From assembly GCA_048262715.1 (NCBI GenBank), contig JBLXEV010000005.1, forward strand, positions 62,001 to 126,000: a DNA stretch of 64,000 bases, written 5' to 3'. How positions within the stretch are numbered: position 1 is the stretch's first letter; every line of letters starts with the position of its first letter. Below the pieces are notes generated by a model. The model was given only the letters and a program-made list of their open reading frames with translations, was not told the origin of the DNA and did no database searches. The translations under genes were made by a program, and so were the position numbers. Source of the stretch: Albirhodobacter sp048262715. Lineage in GTDB: Bacteria; Pseudomonadota; Alphaproteobacteria; Rhodobacterales; Rhodobacteraceae. This document shows, one piece after another, positions 16,658 through 25,675 of this stretch.

Positions 16658-17875
16658 ATGACATCGCATTCCAACACCCCCGCCAATTCCGCTGAAAATA
16701 ACGCTATTGAGGCCACGATCCTGCCGATCATTCTGGCGGTTGCGCTCGGGCATTTGCTCAATGATCTCATGCAATCGCTGATTTCGGCTTCCTATCCATT
16801 GTTGAAAAGCAACCTCGCGCTGACCTTCACCCAGATCGGGCTGATCACCATGGTGTTCCAAGGGACGGGGTCGATTCTGCAACCGCTTGTCGGGCTTTAC
16901 ACAGATAAGCGCCCCCTGCCCTATGCTTTGTCCGCAGGCATGGCGTCAACGGGCGCGGGGCTGGTGGCGCTGGCGCATGCGGGAAGCTTTGCGATGGTGC
17001 TGGTCTCGGTTGCGCTGATCGGGCTCGGCTCGGCGATTTTCCACCCGGAAGCCTCGCGGATCGCGCGGCTCGCGGCAGGAATGCGCCCCGGGTTTGCGCA
17101 ATCGCTGTTCCAGCTCGGCGGCAATGCAGGCACGGCGCTTGGCCCCTTGGTTGCTGCATGGATCGTGCTGCCACGTGGCCAGATATCAATTGAATGGTTC
17201 GCGGGGATCGCCCTGCTGGCGATGGTCGTGCTGGCGGGGGTCGGTCGCTGGTATGTGCGGGTTGGCGCTGAGCGCGCTACCGCCCGCAAATCCCGCGCCC
17301 GCGATGCCATCCCGTTGCCGCCGCGTGTGGTGCGCACGGGGATGGCCATGCTGATCTTGCTGATGATGTCCAAGTTCATCTACTCGGTCAGCTATTCCAG
17401 CTATTACACCTTCTACCTGATGGAGCGCTTCGGCCTAACCCCCGGCGAGGCGCAGATCGGTCTGTTTATCTTCCTCGGCGCGGTTGCAGTCGGCACGATC
17501 ATTGGCGGCCCGATTGGTGACAGGATCGGCCGCAGACGCGTTATTATGTGGTCCATCCTCGGGATTTTGCCGATCACGGTGATCCTGCCATGGCTGCCGC
17601 TGATCCCGAACGTCGCGATGGCGGCGGTGGCAGGGCTGATGCTGGCCTCCGCCTTCCCCGCGATGGTGGTTTACGCCCAAGACCTGATGCCGATGCGCAC
17701 AGGGATGGTGGCGGGGCTTTTGTTCGGCCTTGCCTTTGGGATCGCCGCCATCGGCGCGGCCGGGCTCGGTGTGTTGGCAGATGAATGGGGCATCGTCGCC
17801 GTCTACAAAATCTGCGCCTTCCTGCCCATGCTGGGCCTAGCGGCCTTCTTCCTACCCGATGCGCGGCACCACTAG
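16658..17875 (+). CDS. MFS transporter, fosmidomycin-resistance-like (Fsr family)
   Basis: The product is a 405-residue inner-membrane transporter with about twelve helices. The first half has LGHLLNDLMQSLISASYPLLK, broken here at LGHLLND and ASYPLLK as the diagnostic parts, and GLYTDKRPLPY. The second half has PIGDRIGRRRVI, the MFS loop motif. This matches the Fsr branch, known for drug efflux in other bacteria. I start it at MTSHSN (16658); upstream codons to 16586 lack homology. It lies 123 bp downstream of the methyltransferase on the same strand, probably in one operon. It may export a metabolite linked to the importer opposite. Its real substrate is unknown. Confidence 0.85.
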   Translation: MTSHSNTPANSAENNAIEATILPIILAVALGHLLNDLMQSLISASYPLLKSNLALTFTQIGLITMVFQGTGSILQPLVGLYTDKRPLPYALSAGMASTGAGLVALAHAGSFAMVLVSVALIGLGSAIFHPEASRIARLAAGMRPGFAQSLFQLGGNAGTALGPLVAAWIVLPRGQISIEWFAGIALLAMVVLAGVGRWYVRVGAERATARKSRARDAIPLPPRVVRTGMAMLILLMMSKFIYSVSYSSYYTFYLMERFGLTPGEAQIGLFIFLGAVAVGTIIGGPIGDRIGRRRVIMWSILGILPITVILPWLPLIPNVAMAAVAGLMLASAFPAMVVYAQDLMPMRTGMVAGLLFGLAFGIAAIGAAGLGVLADEWGIVAVYKICAFLPMLGLAAFFLPDARHH

Positions 17876-18317
17876 GGGCATCGCCTCACACCACACCAGA
17901 CGGTCTATAACAGACCTCCGACACTTTACTGAATTTGCGCATCGCAATCCGCCTCTCTTCGAGGAGCGGGTTGCTATGCGCAGCGACCGCCTTTTCGGGG
18001 GGGGGGTATCCCATAATATCGAAGCGCTAAACAAATGCCTTTGATGCCTTAGTGGTGCCGACGCCATCATAAAACGCCCGCTCTATGCTCCGTGCAAGAA
18101 GCCGTCCCATTTGCGGCAAGCGACACCGGAAATGGCCCGCAAGACCGCCGCCTCATCCGGTCTGAAATGGGCCCGCGGAAAGCGCGCCTATTCATGGGTT
18201 CGTCCGAGGCCTATGTCTCTGTTGAGACGGTCGAAAACATGCTGGACTGTGATGTGGAATAAGGCATTGTTGCGTTCATCCGAAACCGCGCACCCTAATG
18301 GCAGGATGTCTGAGCCC
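17876..18317. other. Intergenic region with a ten-G run
   Basis: These 442 bp lie between the Fsr-like exporter and an acyl-CoA synthetase. A run of ten G residues occupies 17997-18006. A frame starting with GTG at 18092 could code 56 residues ending in SVETVENMLDCDVE at about 18262, but it has no good ribosome binding site and I do not recognise it. Codon use there is not distinctive. The region may contain the remains of a lost gene; no intact gene is supported. Confidence 0.4.
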
Positions 18318-19964
18318 ATGAAGTCGAACCCGTACAATACCGATTTGGACCGCACACCAGCCAATTTTCAGCCACTGACGCCGCTGACCTTTTTGGAGCG
18401 CGCGGCAACGGTGTTTCCGGACCATACGGCGATCATTCATGGCCCGCTGCGGCACAGCTACGCCGCCTTCTATGCCCGCTCAAAGCAACTTGCTTCGGCG
18501 CTCGCACAGATGGGGATCGGACGGGGCGACACGGTTTCGGCGCTGCTGGCAAATACCCCCGCCATGCTCGAATGCCATTATGGCGTGCCAATGTGCGGCG
18601 GTGTCCTGCATTCGATCAACACCCGTCTCGATGCCGCGATTATCGCCTTTCAACTGGATCATTCCCTGTCGCGCGTGGTGATCGCGGATCGTGAGTTCAT
18701 GCCCCTCTTGCTCGCCGCGCTGGCGCTGGCCACGGTCAAACCTGTGGTGATTCAATACGATGATCCGCAATTTGACGGGCCACTCACCGTGTGTGATGCC
18801 AAGGACTATGAAGCCCTCATCGCGCAGGGCGATCCGGATTTCGCATGGCTGATGCCAGAGGACGAATGGGACGCGATCTCGATCAACTACACATCGGGCA
18901 CGACGGGGGATCCCAAGGGCGTGGTGTCGCATCATCGCGGTGCCTACTTGCTTGCGCAGGGCAATGCACTCACGGCCTCAATGCCCAAACACGCGGTCTA
19001 TCTCTGGACGCTGCCGATGTTCCATTGCAACGGCTGGTGCTTCCCTTGGACCCTCTCCGCCATCATCGGCACCCATGTCTGCTTACGTCAGGTGCGCGCC
19101 GAACCGATCTGGAACGCACTCGCAGACGAGAATGTGACCCATCTTTGCGGCGCGCCGATTGTGATGTCATTGATGATTTCGGCGCCAGATGCGATCAAAC
19201 GCGACCTCGACCGAACCGTGCAGTTTTTCACCGCAGCAGCCCCGCCGCCCGAGAAATTGTTGGCGGAGATGAAAACCGCTGGTTTTGAGGTGACCCACCT
19301 ATACGGGCTGACCGAGACCTATGGTCCAGCCGTTGTGAATGATTGGCACGAAAGCTGGTCGGCACTGCCGCCCGAGCGCCAAGCTGCCCTGAAATCCCGT
19401 CAGGGGGTGCGCTATTTGCCGCTGGAGCAGTTGGATGTGCTGGATCCAGAAACCATGCAGCCTGTGCCGCGCGATGGAAAAACGATGGGCGAAGTCATGT
19501 TCCGCGGCAACGTCGTGATGAAGGGCTATTTTCGCAATCCGCAAGGCACCATGGAGGCCTTTGCTGGCGGATGGTTCCACTCCGGAGATCTGGGGGTCGT
19601 GCATCCCGATGGCTATATCCAACTCAAGGATCGCTCAAAGGATGTGATCATCTCTGGCGGTGAGAACATCTCCTCCATCGAGGTCGAGGAGGCACTGTAT
19701 CGGCATCCGGCGGTTGCCGTTGCGGCGGTGGTGGCGATGCCGCATGAGAAATGGGGCGAAACCCCTTGTGCCTTTATCGAATTGGTGGCCAGCCAAGACA
19801 TCGATGCCGCCACGTTGAAAGACTGGTGCCGCAAGGAACTCGCAGGCTACAAAGTTCCATCCTGTTTTGTGTTCATGGATATTCCGAGAACGTCGACCGG
19901 AAAAATCCAGAAATTCGTGCTGCGTGACTATGCCAAGGCCCATGCATCGGACGCAGCATCATAA
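18318..19964 (+). CDS. Acyl-CoA synthetase (AMP-binding family)
   Basis: The 548-residue enzyme would activate a carboxylic acid to its acyl-CoA through an acyl-adenylate. It has the P-loop-like motif INYTSGTTGDPKGVVSHH, the adenylate motif HLYGLTETYGP, GGWFHSGDLG, the hinge DRSKDVIISGGENISS, and the catalytic Lys near the C-terminus in RTSTGKIQKF. It is close to the medium-chain/AlkK-type ligases. The frame runs up to 18111; starts at 18306 (MSEP) and 18318 (MKSNPYN) are both possible. I prefer 18318 because family homology begins there. It stands alone, with no other fatty-acid genes beside it, so substrate and pathway remain open. Confidence 0.9.
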   Translation: MKSNPYNTDLDRTPANFQPLTPLTFLERAATVFPDHTAIIHGPLRHSYAAFYARSKQLASALAQMGIGRGDTVSALLANTPAMLECHYGVPMCGGVLHSINTRLDAAIIAFQLDHSLSRVVIADREFMPLLLAALALATVKPVVIQYDDPQFDGPLTVCDAKDYEALIAQGDPDFAWLMPEDEWDAISINYTSGTTGDPKGVVSHHRGAYLLAQGNALTASMPKHAVYLWTLPMFHCNGWCFPWTLSAIIGTHVCLRQVRAEPIWNALADENVTHLCGAPIVMSLMISAPDAIKRDLDRTVQFFTAAAPPPEKLLAEMKTAGFEVTHLYGLTETYGPAVVNDWHESWSALPPERQAALKSRQGVRYLPLEQLDVLDPETMQPVPRDGKTMGEVMFRGNVVMKGYFRNPQGTMEAFAGGWFHSGDLGVVHPDGYIQLKDRSKDVIISGGENISSIEVEEALYRHPAVAVAAVVAMPHEKWGETPCAFIELVASQDIDAATLKDWCRKELAGYKVPSCFVFMDIPRTSTGKIQKFVLRDYAKAHASDAAS

Positions 19965-20022
19965 CGATGACACAAGCGCTCCACTGCGCGCCCAATAGGC
20001 CGTGAGGTGGCGGGCCCTCCCG

Positions 20023-20054
20023 GCCCCCGATGACTGCTTTCGCACATCGGGGGC
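20023..20054. terminator. Stem-loop after the acyl-CoA synthetase
   Basis: GCCCCCGATG at 20023-20032 pairs perfectly with CATCGGGGGC at 20045-20054 (10 bp, 12-base loop). It lies between two convergent genes. No T run follows, so it is a possible factor-assisted terminator or message-end structure rather than a classic terminator. Confidence 0.35.
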
Positions 20055-20141
20055 ACAGTGTGGCAACCGCACAGGGGCATGATCTGACGGCCCAAATATC
20101 GGCGTCTTGTCACCTACTCTCCCTGAGACGTTCACCCTCGG

Positions 20142-21353
20142 TCATTCATGATTTCCCGCCAGCTTGACCCGAAGAATGATCGTCGTGACCGCCGCGACGA
20201 GGATAAGCCCGCTGATCAAGAACACGCCGCGCGGCCCGTAGTATTCCAGCAGACCACCGCCCAATCCTGCGCCTGCGGCGATCGCAAAGTTGATGGCGGC
20301 AACGATAAGCCCACCGCCAGCCTCTGCTTGGTCCGGCATCGCGCGGGTGATCCATGTGGACCAAGACACAGGCACCCCAGCAAAGACGAGACCCCATATC
20401 GCAATCAACAGCGCATCAACCGCCGCCACCCCGCCAAAGAAGGTCAGCACGAGGGCAAGCCCGGCCATGATCAACGGCAGCAGGATCAGCGCAAGGCGCA
20501 GTGACCGCTGAATGACAAAGGCGACCAAGTAGGTTCCGAGGAAATTGGCAAGCCCGAAGCCGAATAGGATCGCAGTTACACCGTCAACGCCAACGCCTGT
20601 AACGGTTTCCAGAAACGGGCGGATATATGTGAAGAACGTGAAGTGCCCCGCGAACACCAACAGCACTGCGAACATGCCAATGCCAATCCCTGGGCGGCCT
20701 AAAACCTCAAACAAGATCATCATGCGTGCTTTGCCCCGTGCTGGCAAAGGCGGTAGCGTCAGCATCTGGACCACGAGGGCCAACACGGCAAGGCCCGTTG
20801 CGGCAACAAAGACGCCCCGCCAGCCGATCATCGCCCCAAGATAGCTGCCAACCGGCACCGCAAAAACAGTCGCCGCAGAGACCCCCAAGAACATGATTGA
20901 AATCGCGCGCGGGATGTCGCTCTCTGGCACCAAACGCATCAATGTGGCAATCGACAAGCTCCAGAAACCGCCCAAAGCGACCCCCATCAACACCCGCCCG
21001 AACAGGAGCGTGACAATACCCGGTGCGGTTGCGACGGTAAGGTTGGAAATAATCAGCAGAACCGAAAATCCCATCAAAACCCATCTGCGATCAATGCCGC
21101 GTACCGCAACCGAAATGACCAAACTGGTCAAAAGCGCTACAAGCGCGGTGACGGTTACGGCCTGTCCGGCGGCCCCCTTACTGATATCTAGCCCCTCCGC
21201 AAGCGGCGTCAAAAGGCTGGCGGGCAGGAACTCTGCCGTCACCAGCGAGAACACACCAAGTGACATTGAAAAGACGGCGCCCCAAGCGGGACGCGTTTGA
21301 ATTGTGTCTGATATGTCTGGCTGAAGATTTGTTGTGAATGTATCTGATGGCAT
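20142..21353 (-). CDS. MFS transporter (DHA1/AraJ-like exporter)
   Basis: The product is a 403-residue membrane protein with about twelve helices. It resembles the AraJ/YdhP-type exporters, with the first-half motif VAVRGIDRRWVLMGFSVLL and MGVALGGFWSLSIATLMRLVP. A GGAG site six bases before ATG 21353 decides the start over the in-frame ATG at 21365. It is divergent from an AraC-family gene that starts 80 bp away, which is probably its regulator. Members of this group export sugars, drugs or amino-acid derivatives; nothing here tells which. Confidence 0.85.
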   Translation of the reverse strand: MPSDTFTTNLQPDISDTIQTRPAWGAVFSMSLGVFSLVTAEFLPASLLTPLAEGLDISKGAAGQAVTVTALVALLTSLVISVAVRGIDRRWVLMGFSVLLIISNLTVATAPGIVTLLFGRVLMGVALGGFWSLSIATLMRLVPESDIPRAISIMFLGVSAATVFAVPVGSYLGAMIGWRGVFVAATGLAVLALVVQMLTLPPLPARGKARMMILFEVLGRPGIGIGMFAVLLVFAGHFTFFTYIRPFLETVTGVGVDGVTAILFGFGLANFLGTYLVAFVIQRSLRLALILLPLIMAGLALVLTFFGGVAAVDALLIAIWGLVFAGVPVSWSTWITRAMPDQAEAGGGLIVAAINFAIAAGAGLGGGLLEYYGPRGVFLISGLILVAAVTTIILRVKLAGNHE

Positions 21354-21433
21354 AGCGCGCTCCATGGCGTTGTCTGTTGGTTGGACAGAGATATAGCTAG
21401 AAATATCGGATAAACTGTGCCAGATTCACCGCC

Positions 21434-22399
21434 ATGTTTGATCCAAACGCCGAAATGCAGGAATCACATGATGCCGTGAGCGAGGTGCTTCTTGGCATGC
21501 GTTTGCGTGGGGCGAACTATTGGCGACTGCGGCTGACGCCGCCCTTTGGGGTGAATTTCAAGGCCAGTGACGAGGCGCGTTTTCACTTCATTGGCCAAGG
21601 TCAGGCGCTGTTGCTTCTCCCCGATCTCGCACCGCGCATGATGTCAGCGGGGGACGCGGTTCTGATCCCACGTGGGCATCCCCATCAGATACTTTCAGGG
21701 CCGCGCGTTGCAGCGCGGGATTTCAACCGCTTTACTCCCGAAACCATTTGCCAAGCGTTCAATGAGATCCGCGAATGTAATGATGCCGCATGTCGTAGCA
21801 CCGATACGACGATCCTGACAGGCGCTATGGAGTTGGATCTCGCCACGGTGCATCCGCTGGTGGCGTTGATGCCTGAGGCGATGTCAGTGGGGGCGTTGCT
21901 GGACCGCCAACCGGAAATGCATGCCATTCTCGCGGCAATGGAAATCGAGATGGAACAGGATCGGCCGGGATCGGCGGGGATCCTTGCGCGCTTGGCGGAT
22001 GTGATCGCCGCGCTCATCATCAGGGGCTGGGTCGAATGCGGCTGTGATAACGCCTCTGGGGTGATCACCGCGCTGCGCGATCCTCGCCTTGCACGGGTAT
22101 TGGTCGAACTGCATCGCGCCCCCGGACAGGATTGGGACGTCGCCATGATGGCCGGCCTAATGGGCGCATCGCGGTCGATGTTTTCAGAGCGTTTCGTGGA
22201 TGTTCTGGGCGTCAGCCCGTTGCGCTATCTGACTGATCTACGAATGCGGGTGGCCGCGCAATTGCTCGAACAGGAAAGCACCTCGGTGACATCCGTCGCC
22301 TATCGCGTTGGCTATTCCTCGCAAGCGGCCTTTACGCGCGCCTTCAAACGGGTGATCGGCACCTCCCCCGCCGCACATAGGCGCAGTGCAGCACATTAA
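21434..22399 (+). CDS. AraC family transcriptional regulator with cupin-type sensor domain
   Basis: The 321-residue regulator has an N-terminal cupin-like domain (about 10-120) containing HFIGQGQALLLLP and DAVLIPRGHPHQIL, usual in the cupin_6 group. The C-terminal double helix-turn-helix (about 215-315) includes MAGLMGASRSMFSERF and SVAYRVGYSSQAAFTRAFKR. Proteins of this class usually control a divergently placed oxidoreductase or exporter. The MFS gene lies 80 bp away on the other strand and is the obvious target. A protein-level effector is not apparent. Confidence 0.9.
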   Translation: MFDPNAEMQESHDAVSEVLLGMRLRGANYWRLRLTPPFGVNFKASDEARFHFIGQGQALLLLPDLAPRMMSAGDAVLIPRGHPHQILSGPRVAARDFNRFTPETICQAFNEIRECNDAACRSTDTTILTGAMELDLATVHPLVALMPEAMSVGALLDRQPEMHAILAAMEIEMEQDRPGSAGILARLADVIAALIIRGWVECGCDNASGVITALRDPRLARVLVELHRAPGQDWDVAMMAGLMGASRSMFSERFVDVLGVSPLRYLTDLRMRVAAQLLEQESTSVTSVAYRVGYSSQAAFTRAFKRVIGTSPAAHRRSAAH

Positions 22400-22644
22400 G
22401 GCATCGCTCTACTCAGTTCGCAAAAAGGCAAAACGGGTTCGCATATCGAGGACTTCGAATTGGGCCTTTCGGGACCAAACCCCATCTCTCACGTCAAAAT
22501 CTCTGCCTGAGACAGGCCCCTGTGAAAGCTCCATCACCGCAATGCGGGAATCCGCGAATGTGCCGCAGTCACATGCAAAGACGTGTTTGCCATTCGTCGA
22601 AGCCGCAGCGATACTCCGAGCGCAGCTAGCGGAGACCTGACAAT

Positions 22645-23175
22645 ATGAGCAAAAGCGTAAACCGGGTTAAAGCAGCCCTCACCGCCGCTGGCATCGCAAG
22701 CGAGGTGATCGAACTTCAAGTCTCGACGAAATCCGCGCAAGACGCCGCAACGGCGCTTGGCATCGAGATCGACCGCATTGCGAAATCAATCATTATGCAA
22801 GGCTGCGATAGCAAGGATCTATACCTGTTTATCACAGCGGGCGGAAATCGGGTATCACCCAAGATGGCCACGGCATTGGTCGGCGAGAACATCGAGCGCT
22901 CGGAAGCGCAAACGATCCGTGATAGGACAGGGTTTGCCATCGGCGGGGTGTCCCCGATTGGCCACCTTTCACCGATAAAGAGCTTCCTAGATCCGCGCTT
23001 GATCGACTTCACCACAGTTTGGGCCGCCGGAGGAACGCCCCGCCACCTCCTCGAAATTCGCCCCGCCGAGCTGGTGGCCCTCAGCGGTGCCACCGTCACG
23101 CGGTTCACCGAACTCCCCAAGGCGCAGGAAAACACAGCGCAGGGCGACGCGCTGCAAGCACTTGGCAGGGCGTGA
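22645..23175 (+). CDS. YbaK/aminoacyl-tRNA deacylase-like protein
   Basis: The 176-residue product has a YbaK/ProX-type editing domain. It includes the start VNRVKAALTAAGI, a lysine in the expected catalytic place (K47 in RIAKSIIM), FITAGGNRVSPK, and the end block FTTVWAAGGTPRHLLEIRP, split at GGTP. Family members remove wrong amino acids such as Cys, Ala or Ser from tRNA(Pro). Its tRNA and amino acid cannot be set from sequence. It stands between the AraC gene and a convergent LysR gene with no clear operon partner. The 245 bp upstream contain no recognised gene. Confidence 0.85.
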   Translation: MSKSVNRVKAALTAAGIASEVIELQVSTKSAQDAATALGIEIDRIAKSIIMQGCDSKDLYLFITAGGNRVSPKMATALVGENIERSEAQTIRDRTGFAIGGVSPIGHLSPIKSFLDPRLIDFTTVWAAGGTPRHLLEIRPAELVALSGATVTRFTELPKAQENTAQGDALQALGRA

Positions 23176-23234
23176 GGCCGCATCCGACGCTACGCCGCGC
23201 GCGCCAATCTACCACAACAGTTTACCGCAACTCT

Positions 23235-24137
23235 CTACCGCGCCAACACGGCTGCGGTGTCGTTAAAGGCCGAGACCAAAGCCGCCTCGACCTCTTCCAC
23301 ACCCGGTCGGGTGCTGCGGAACAGTCCCCATTCATAAGGGATCTCTACATCCAGAGGCAGGGTTTTCACCCCGTGCAGACCAATCCCTTTGGCAGAAACC
23401 GGATCCACCAAGGCGATCCCCAAGCCTGCCCGCGCCGCCAGCATCGCATTGAGTGAACTGTTGGTTGTCAACTCGGCCATCGGCACAACGCCCTGATCCC
23501 CGAAAGCCGCATCGATCCGGTGCCGGATCCGGTAACTATTTCCAACGCTCAGCAAGCGCGTCTCACGGAACCGCTCCAACGAGATCGTGCCATCGGGATG
23601 GCCCTCCGGCACCACGGCAACGAGGATGCTCTGCGCTTGCGCGAGGCAGTCCAGACCCGCATGGGAGAGCGGCAGGGCCGAGATTGCATAATCCGCCTCG
23701 CCCGCCTGAAGGGCCTGCACTAGATGCTCGGCATCCATCGTCGGCAGGGAAACCGCGCGCGGAAGTTGACCGCCCAAGGCCCGCAACATTGGCGGCACCA
23801 TCCCTGCGGACATCGCAGGTGTCGCCGCCAACGTCAGCGATTGCAGCCGTTCCTCGCGCAGATTAGCCGCGCGTTGCGCCACTTGCGCATAGCTCGTCAG
23901 CAGTCGCTGCGCATCCTCATAGAACTGCACCCCTTTGGGGCTGGGCGAAATGCGCGGACCGTTGCGCTCGAACAGGGTGAACCCAAGCACCGCTTCCAAA
24001 TCGCGCACAAGTCGCGTGATGACGGGTTGTCCAATCCCCAGCCGCTTGGCGGCTGCGGTCATTGAGCCGGAGGCCATCACTGCGACGAAAGCCTCGATTC
24101 CTCGCATATCCGGCATATCATTATTCTTGATTGACAT
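23235..24137 (-). CDS. LysR family transcriptional regulator
   Basis: The 300-residue product has an N-terminal winged helix (about 10-65; SMTAAAKRLGIGQPVITRLV and FTLFERNGPRISPS) and a LysR substrate-binding domain in the rest. The frame is open to 24215; I chose MSIKNND at 24137, though ATG 24116 (MPDMRG) is also possible. It is divergent from the CMD/AhpD-like/RidA/desulfhydrase operon, with 106 bp between starts. That layout makes it the likely activator of that operon. The effector is unknown. Confidence 0.88.
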   Translation of the reverse strand: MSIKNNDMPDMRGIEAFVAVMASGSMTAAAKRLGIGQPVITRLVRDLEAVLGFTLFERNGPRISPSPKGVQFYEDAQRLLTSYAQVAQRAANLREERLQSLTLAATPAMSAGMVPPMLRALGGQLPRAVSLPTMDAEHLVQALQAGEADYAISALPLSHAGLDCLAQAQSILVAVVPEGHPDGTISLERFRETRLLSVGNSYRIRHRIDAAFGDQGVVPMAELTTNSSLNAMLAARAGLGIALVDPVSAKGIGLHGVKTLPLDVEIPYEWGLFRSTRPGVEEVEAALVSAFNDTAAVLAR

Positions 24138-24243
24138 AATTAAACCCAAATCATCCGATTTTAGCATAGACAGGCGGCTACTATGCGCTTTATGAATACA
24201 GGGTGTCTCCACCATTGGGACGAAAAAAATTCAAGAGGGTCTT

Positions 24244-24723
24244 TTGACACGCAATATAGATGCCATTGATCAGGCCGCTGGCCTCGCGCCCGAAGGGGTG
24301 ATTCACGCGTTGCGGCGCGTTCGGCCGGAGTTTGTAACAGGGGCGAACGCCTGTCGCGCTGCCGTACTGCACCCAGAGGAAGATCTGGGTCTCTCGCAAG
24401 ATCTACGGCAGGCGATCGCGCATCGCGTGGCGCTTGGCGCGCAAAACCGCTTGCTTTTGGCAGGCTACCGCGTGCCTGATGCCCCCGCTTTGCGCGCGCT
24501 CGCATTGGGAGAGACGCCAGAAGATCCCGCGCTTGCCGCACTCGCGCGCCATGCCGATATGATCGCGCAAGAGCCCGCCCGATCCAGCGCGCAAGATCTG
24601 AGCGCGCTGCAAGAGGTCGGCTACACCGTGCCGCAGATCATCGCCGTGTCGGAACTGCTGGCCTATGTCTGCTTCCAGATCCGCGTGGCGCATGGGCTGG
24701 TCCTGATGGAGGCCGCGCAATGA
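24244..24723 (+). CDS. CMD domain protein (Avi_7170-like family)
   Basis: The 159-residue alpha-helical product belongs to the carboxymuconolactone-decarboxylase/AhpD superfamily by its repeat of helices. It lacks the CxxC redox pair in this half of the system (only single cysteines at NACRAA and YVCFQI). It starts with TTG at 24244, preceded by GAGGG; no ATG is placed better. The stop overlaps the next gene (ATGA). The two proteins form a recurring pair, usually annotated as CMD-domain and peroxidase-related. The paired product at 24720 keeps the CxxC motif, so this one may be the partner subunit. Function of the pair is not established to my knowledge. Confidence 0.75.
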   Translation: MTRNIDAIDQAAGLAPEGVIHALRRVRPEFVTGANACRAAVLHPEEDLGLSQDLRQAIAHRVALGAQNRLLLAGYRVPDAPALRALALGETPEDPALAALARHADMIAQEPARSSAQDLSALQEVGYTVPQIIAVSELLAYVCFQIRVAHGLVLMEAAQ

Positions 24724-25289
24724 GTGATCAAAACATCCCCCAGATCAAGCTCAAGCCCCTAACGTGGACGCCTTATCTGCCGCCCGTGGAAATTGCCGAT
24801 GCGACCCCGCGCCAATTGGCCGCGATGCAGGTCACGCCCTCTGCCACAAAAGTCTCGCCATATGTGCGCACCCTCGCGCATGACCCAGATAGCTATGTTG
24901 CCCGCACCACGCTGTTCAACGCGATCATGTATGTCGAGGGTGGATTGCCGCGCGAGGATCGCGAGTTGGGCGCTTTGGGCGCGTCCTTGATCAATGGCTG
25001 CCGTTATTGCGCCAATGTCCACGCGCGCCAGCATGCGCGGCTACGGGGCTCAACCTCGGTGATCTCCGCGCTTTACGCGGGGCGGCGCGATCTGCTCTCG
25101 CCACGCGACGCCGCGATCATGGATTTCGCGGAGGCCCTCACCGCGACACCGCCCAAGGCAGATGCCCAACATCTTGGCGCACTGCGTGCGACAGGGATGG
25201 ACAATACCGAAATTGTTGATCTGATCCACGCCATCGCGATCTTCGGCTGGGCGAACCGGTTGATGCACCCGCTCGGCCATTCCAACTAA
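24720..25289 (+). CDS. AhpD-like alkylhydroperoxidase domain protein (Avi_7169-like family)
   Basis: The 189-residue protein has the AhpD fold and the redox motif NGCRYCANVHARQ (CxxC plus His, around residues 97-109). This motif is the active site of AhpD-type peroxidase adaptors. The pattern ends in AIFGWANRLMHPLGH. It overlaps the upstream CMD gene by four bases and is followed after 10 bp by ridA. It may reduce a peroxide or disulphide produced by the pathway; the partner reductase is not encoded here. Its link with RidA and a cysteine-desulfhydrase-like enzyme suggests a role in handling reactive sulphur or imine products, but this is inference. Confidence 0.85.
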   Translation: MSDQNIPQIKLKPLTWTPYLPPVEIADATPRQLAAMQVTPSATKVSPYVRTLAHDPDSYVARTTLFNAIMYVEGGLPREDRELGALGASLINGCRYCANVHARQHARLRGSTSVISALYAGRRDLLSPRDAAIMDFAEALTATPPKADAQHLGALRATGMDNTEIVDLIHAIAIFGWANRLMHPLGHSN

Positions 25290-25299
25290 AGGACTTCAC

Positions 25300-25674
25300 A
25301 TGACCCCCATCGACACCCCGAACGCCCCCGCTGCCATTGGCCCCTATTCGCAAGCCGTCCGCATTGGCGATCTGCTCTTCGTCTCCGGGCAATTGCCGAT
25401 TGACCCCGCAACAGGCGCCTTTGCCGCTGAAGATGCGGCGGGCCAGATGCGCCAATGCCTCGCCAATATCGCCGCGATTGCGACGGCGGCGGGCACCGAT
25501 ATCTCGCGCACGGTGAAGACGACAATTCTGGTGACGGATCTCGGCCAGTTCGCCCAGATCAACGAGGTCTACGGAGCAGCCTTCACAGCGCCATATCCCG
25601 CGCGCGCGTGCTATGAGGTTTCCGCCCTGCCCAAAGGCGCGCAGATCGAAGTCGAAGCCGTTATCGCCTGCTAA
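25300..25674 (+). CDS. RidA family imine/enamine deaminase
   Basis: The 124-residue protein matches the RidA/YjgF family over its whole length. It has the N-terminal GPYSQAV, SGQLPIDPATG, and near the end the substrate-binding Arg in PARACYEV plus the Glu in EVEAVI. Proteins of this family hydrolyse reactive imines or enamines such as those released by PLP enzymes, giving keto acids and ammonia. The PLP-dependent enzyme encoded one base downstream would release aminoacrylate if it removes H2S from cysteine, exactly the type of product RidA clears. That makes the pair functionally sensible. Confidence 0.93.
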   Translation: MTPIDTPNAPAAIGPYSQAVRIGDLLFVSGQLPIDPATGAFAAEDAAGQMRQCLANIAAIATAAGTDISRTVKTTILVTDLGQFAQINEVYGAAFTAPYPARACYEVSALPKGAQIEVEAVIAC

Positions 25675-25675
25675 G

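Noticed and set aside
15695..16882. A 395-codon open frame on the minus strand opposite the methyltransferase
   Set aside because: It lies antisense to a well-supported methyltransferase gene, has no recognisable domain and reflects third-position GC bias.
18092..18262. A 56-codon GTG-start frame in the gap before the acyl-CoA synthetase
   Set aside because: No ribosome binding site and no recognised domain; could be a gene remnant only.
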